In this document: positions 61,090-64,000 of the stretch, piece after piece
Layout: each line of letters begins with the position of its first letter
How positions within the stretch are numbered: the stretch's first letter is position 1
Origin: Chloroflexota bacterium
Lineage (GTDB): Bacteria > Chloroflexota > UBA11872 > UBA12225
Direction: 5' to 3'
Length of the DNA stretch: 64,000 bases
NCBI GenBank assembly: GCA_030447525.1
Contig: JAUJOR010000016.1
Span: 49,297-113,296 of the forward strand
Program-made: the position numbers and the translations under genes
Notes under the pieces: generated by a model
What the model saw: the letters and a program-made list of their open reading frames with translations, nothing else
Told to the model about the DNA's origin: nothing
Databases searched by the model: none

Positions 61090-62405
61090 CTCCCTGGAGC
61101 GCCCGGCCCCCGGCGGCTCGCTCCCGCCAGCGGCCTCGCGGGGCCCCCCGCGGGGGCGCCCCCCAGACCATGGCCAAAGGGGGGGGCGTGGTGCCACCCC
61201 CCGCACCGGGGCCACGGGGCGGGCCGGGCCGAGTGACGCTGGGGTGCACGGACCCCTGGCCGGGGGGCCAGCCAGCCACTGGGGGGCCCCCCGGGAGGGC
61301 CCCGCGCCCCCCGCCGGGGTGGCACTGACGGCGGGGCCGTCTCCGGCGTCACCCCTGCGCCGCCGGTCGCCGCGGTATCAGCATCCACCTTGGCGTCGGG
61401 CCTGGTGGCGCCGTTCGCCCGTTCGGCACCCTTTTCCGGCACCTTGGCCCCCTTCGCCAGCCGCACGAGGGCGAAGAGCTGTCTACCCTCCATGCGTGGC
61501 TGCTGGTCGACCGTAACCGGCACCATCTCCTGCAGCTCCGCCAGGGCTTCCTGAAGGGCGCTCATGCCCACTTCAGGGTGGCGCATGTCACGACCCAGGA
61601 AGCGCACCACCAGGCGCACCGGGTGGCCTTCGCTCAAGAACTCCCGGGCACGCTCCACCTTGAACCGCCGGTCATGCTCGTCGATTCGGGGTGAGAGCTG
61701 CACGTCCTTCATCTCGGACGCCGCCCGCCCGGCCTTGCCGGCTCGATGGGCCTCGCGGGCCTTGCGCTCCATCAAGTACTTGAAGCGCCCGTAGTCCATG
61801 ATCTTGCACACGGGGGGCTGGGCCTGCGGCGCCACTTCCACCAGGTCGAGCTCCCGCTCTTCGGCCATCCGCAGGGCCTGGACGGTGGCCATGACGCCGA
61901 GGTTTTCTTCAGCGCCCTCGCTGTCCTCGACGATGACGCGGACCTCCGGGACGCGGATTCGCTGGTTGACGCGGTATGGTTCCTCCACCGGCACGATCTG
62001 CCGGGGTCCACCTCTCCCGCGCATGAGCGGGGCGGTGGGGGCCATGCGCGGCCCAGCGGCCGGCCCGGTGCCCACCCCTGGTCCCGCCGGACGGGGCCCG
62101 GGTCCGAACCGCGGCGCAGCCCCCGGCCCGCCCGGCCCGCCGGGACCGGCCGGACGGGGGGCGTATCCAGGACCTGCGGGTCCCACCGGTCGAGGGGCAG
62201 TCCCAAACCCGCCGGGGCGCGGCCCGCCCGGCGCGGCTCCGGGCGCTACGCCGTCTCGTTCGGCCCGGCGCACCGCCCGGCACTGCGGGCAGCGCTTGGG
62301 GCCTCCGCCAAACCCCTTCTCCGCGTAGAATGCCTGCTCGCCTGCTGTGAAGACGAACGGCTTACCACAGTCGGAACAGATGATGGTCCGATCCTGGTAC
62401 GTCAG
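61086..62405 (-). CDS. infC: Translation initiation factor IF-3 fused to an N-terminal zinc ribbon
   Basis: 439 residues. Zinc ribbon 1-50 (Cys 10, 13, 39 and 42, with PFVFTAGEQAFYAEKGFG); Gly/Pro/Arg linker about 50-133; IF-3 N domain about 143-215 (YRVNQRIRVPEVRVIVEDSE, VEVAPQAQPPVCKIMDYGRF); IF-3 C domain about 228-315 (VRFLGRDMRHPEVG); low-complexity Pro/Arg tail to 439. The best start is CTG at 62405: GAGGAGG lies at ideal spacing and TYQDRT follows where stand-alone zinc-ribbon proteins begin with Met. GTG/ATG alternatives further upstream lack ribosome sites. The usual rpmI-rplT do not follow; an M23 peptidase gene does, overlapping by four bases. Confidence 0.8.
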   Translation of the reverse strand: MTYQDRTIICSDCGKPFVFTAGEQAFYAEKGFGGGPKRCPQCRAVRRAERDGVAPGAAPGGPRPGGFGTAPRPVGPAGPGYAPRPAGPGGPGGPGAAPRFGPGPRPAGPGVGTGPAAGPRMAPTAPLMRGRGGPRQIVPVEEPYRVNQRIRVPEVRVIVEDSEGAEENLGVMATVQALRMAEERELDLVEVAPQAQPPVCKIMDYGRFKYLMERKAREAHRAGKAGRAASEMKDVQLSPRIDEHDRRFKVERAREFLSEGHPVRLVVRFLGRDMRHPEVGMSALQEALAELQEMVPVTVDQQPRMEGRQLFALVRLAKGAKVPEKGAERANGATRPDAKVDADTAATGGAGVTPETAPPSVPPRRGARGPPGGPPSGWLAPRPGVRAPQRHSARPAPWPRCGGWHHAPPFGHGLGGAPAGGPARPLAGASRRGPGAPGR

Positions 62406-62533
62406 TGCAAAGCCTCCTCGTGGTAGGACAACCGGATCCAGCACCCAGGGCTCCCTGCTGTGGCCCCGGCGATCCACCGCCGGGCCATCGCAACTGGCCC
62501 CGCTGGCACCCATCGCTACGTTGCGATGGACCG

Positions 62534-62542
62534 AGTATACCA
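62534..62542 (-). promoter_or_regulatory. Predicted extended -10 promoter of infC
   Basis: On the minus strand TGGTATACT matches an extended -10 (TGn-TATACT). The leader to the CTG would be about 120 nt and begins with a perfect CATCGC/GCGATG hairpin at 62512-62529. No good -35. Confidence 0.45.
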
Positions 62543-62845
62543 CCGGGATCAAGACCCTCCGGGAACAGCGAGACGCCGAGCAGGGCCCCGGACCGCGCTC
62601 GCCGGTGGCAAGGCCAGGAAAAACCGCGCTGGTGGGAGCAGGGCCGGGCCGCCGTGGCCGCAGGCACCTCGCCAGGCCGGACGATACGACCTTACGGAGT
62701 TGAGCCTACGGCTGCCCGGCCGTGCGCCGGACGCCCATCCGCTCTCCTTCGAAGACCGTATGATACCTGGTAGCATGCGGCGCCGCCGGCGCTCCGTCGC
62801 CGGGGGCGCTCCCGGCCGATGGCCGGGTGTCCTGAGGGGAGTACG
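62543..62845. other. Divergent intergenic region infC / TolB-like gene
   Basis: No supportable gene on either strand. TATGAT at 62759-62764 is a possible plus-strand -10 for the propeller gene, about 80 bp before its start. Confidence 0.3.
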
Positions 62846-64000
62846 TTGTTGCCCACGCGGCGCCAGGCGTTGAGACTCGTCGCGGCCGTCATGGGCGCCG
62901 CCGGCAGCGGTGCCTGCGCCGGCGCAGCGGCTGGGCCAGGGAGGAGTCAGGCTACGGCCACCGCGGGGATGACGCCGACATCCCGGCCGGAGCTGGGCCC
63001 CCCACCGCCCTCGCCGACGCCTCGGCCCCCGACCCTGGCGGCACAAAGCGCGGCCCGTAGCCTCCCCGGGAAGCTGCTCTTCGTCTCCGATGCCAACGTC
63101 TGGATGCTGGAGCAGGGCCAGGTGCACCGCCTGACCCCAGACCGCATCAGCCGCCAGCCGTCATGGTCACCAGACGGCCAGAGGATCGCCCTGGTGAAGG
63201 TCTATACCAGTGGCTCCGACGTGTGGATCATGGACGCAGACGGGGCCAACTCGGTTGAGCTGACCGATTTCAGCTACCGTGAGGAACGACAACAGAACTA
63301 TGCCCTGCGCCCTGCCTGGCTCCCGGATGGGAGCGGCCTGGTGTACGTCTCGGAACAGGGCACTCAGGACACGCAGCTCTGGCAGCTGACCCTCGCCAAC
63401 CGGCGCCGGCAGCGTTTCCTGCCGCCGGTTGGCGACGGCGTAGGGGGCGTGGACGCCCCGGTCTTTTCACCCACCGGCTCGGCGCTGGCCGTGGCCGGCT
63501 TCCAGGCCGGCGGTGGCCCCCCCGGCCGCCCGCAAGTCTGGACGTGGACACTCCCTTCCGGGCCATGGCGGCAGGTGACCACAACACCAGAGGGGGCCTA
63601 CGATCCGGCCTGGTCTCCCGACGGGCAGCGCCTGGCCTACACCGTCCGCAGCGACCACCGGCATGATATCTGGATCGCCGGCGCCGATGGCTCGGCCGCG
63701 CGCCAGGTGACGATGGCTGGACTGTGCCGCGCCCCGGCCTGGTCACCAGACGGGGCGTGGCTCGCCTACCTCTCCGCCCAGACCGGGACGTTCGACGTCT
63801 GGGCCGTCCCAGGCCCGGTGGGGGGGCCGGGTGCCCCCACCCGGCCTGGGACGGCGCGCGCCGCGCGACAGAATAACAAGGGGGGTGTGCGCGATTCCGG
63901 TTGCGGCCAGGCCTGGGGGGGGTTACGGCGCCTCCCCACGGCCCAGCCGGTCGCGTCCTGCGCCGCCCCCCCCGCCCGCGGCCCGGGGCGGGCAACTCCC
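62846..64000 (+). CDS. TolB-like WD40 propeller protein, incomplete at window end
   Basis: Open frame with no stop before the edge, from TTG at 62846 (or 62849), 5 bases after GAGGGGA. The N-terminus looks like a lipoprotein or Tat-type signal (LLPTRRQALRLVAAVMGAAG, then a Cys near 25), followed by a Pro/Thr linker. Four PD40-type blades are visible: QPSWSPDGQRIALVK, RPAWLPDGSGLVYVSE, DPAWSPDGQRLAYTV and APAWSPDGAWLAYLS. The sequence after VWAVPGP (about 63810 on) is GC-rich and not propeller-like, and a seven-G run lies there, so a frame error near the end is likely. Confidence 0.7.
   Translation, partial: MLPTRRQALRLVAAVMGAAGSGACAGAAAGPGRSQATATAGMTPTSRPELGPPPPSPTPRPPTLAAQSAARSLPGKLLFVSDANVWMLEQGQVHRLTPDRISRQPSWSPDGQRIALVKVYTSGSDVWIMDADGANSVELTDFSYREERQQNYALRPAWLPDGSGLVYVSEQGTQDTQLWQLTLANRRRQRFLPPVGDGVGGVDAPVFSPTGSALAVAGFQAGGGPPGRPQVWTWTLPSGPWRQVTTTPEGAYDPAWSPDGQRLAYTVRSDHRHDIWIAGADGSAARQVTMAGLCRAPAWSPDGAWLAYLSAQTGTFDVWAVPGPVGGPGAPTRPGTARAARQNNKGGVRDSGCGQAWGGLRRLPTAQPVASCAAPPARGPGRATP

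Overview
The window is high-GC bacterial chromosome. Leader-regulated ileS (T-box), an ECF sigma/DUF5667 pair, FmdB, an F420-reductase-like protein and many high-GC lipoproteins with Pro/Thr/Ala-rich tails suggest a Chloroflexota (Thermomicrobia-like) genome. This is inference from gene content; no 16S rRNA or ribosomal protein operon is present to settle it. GC homopolymer runs at 61.1-61.4 kb and 63.8-64.0 kb, plus one homopolymer frameshift at 56.7 kb, suggest that some regions may carry assembly errors.

Layout. 0-1.3 kb (minus): a membrane protein and dcd. 1.8-14.3 kb (plus): one long transporter and glycan locus, with a strong sigma70-like promoter, a 20-bp palindrome at its predicted start point, a giant solute-binding protein with two carbohydrate-binding-like modules, two permeases, a membrane-anchored NHL/TPR protein, a Yip1-like membrane protein, a DUF5696/GH101-129-like protein and two more permeases. 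No ABC ATPase is present. 14.36-14.6 kb carries three perfect long hairpins. 15.5-17.75 kb is a gene-poor strip with fragments of an HtrA-type protease and of a radical SAM protein around a tRNA-Lys gene. 17.7-21.5 kb: T-box leader and ileS. 22-24.2 kb (minus): ECF sigma factor plus DUF5667 protein. 24.3-31.6 kb (plus): holB, an fmdB-like gene, then the overlapping hisS-hisG-hisD-amidohydrolase run. 32.2-37.8 kb (minus): acetamidase/formamidase, sucB and sucA. 38-44.8 kb: DedA protein, cation exchanger, amphipathic-helix membrane protein, propeller lipoprotein, amidohydrolase and ilvE. 44.9-51.8 kb (minus): TPR protein, orphan sugar-binding lipoprotein, argG, rpoN and an NtrC-type regulator. 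51.9-54.9 kb: divergent sugar-catabolism group. 55.1-64 kb: PAC2 protein, frameshifted GDPD, [2Fe-2S] ferredoxin, amidohydrolase, F420-reductase-like protein, M23 peptidase, a zinc-ribbon/IF-3 fusion with an apparent CTG start, and an open-ended TolB-like propeller lipoprotein.

How the genes fit together. The 1.8-14.3 kb locus looks like a surface system that binds, trims and imports a complex glycan, with the ATPase supplied from elsewhere. The divergent MocA-type dehydrogenase, sugar isomerase-like protein and lactonase-like amidohydrolase at 52-55 kb could feed sugars into central metabolism, where sucAB runs the TCA cycle. The adjacent rpoN and NtrC-type genes form a sigma54 unit with unusual sequence features in both partners. 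The his run is translationally coupled by short overlaps. The most unusual single gene is infC: a zinc ribbon fused in frame to IF-3, starting at CTG behind a strong Shine-Dalgarno, which would suit the IF-3 start-codon autoregulation known from E. coli.
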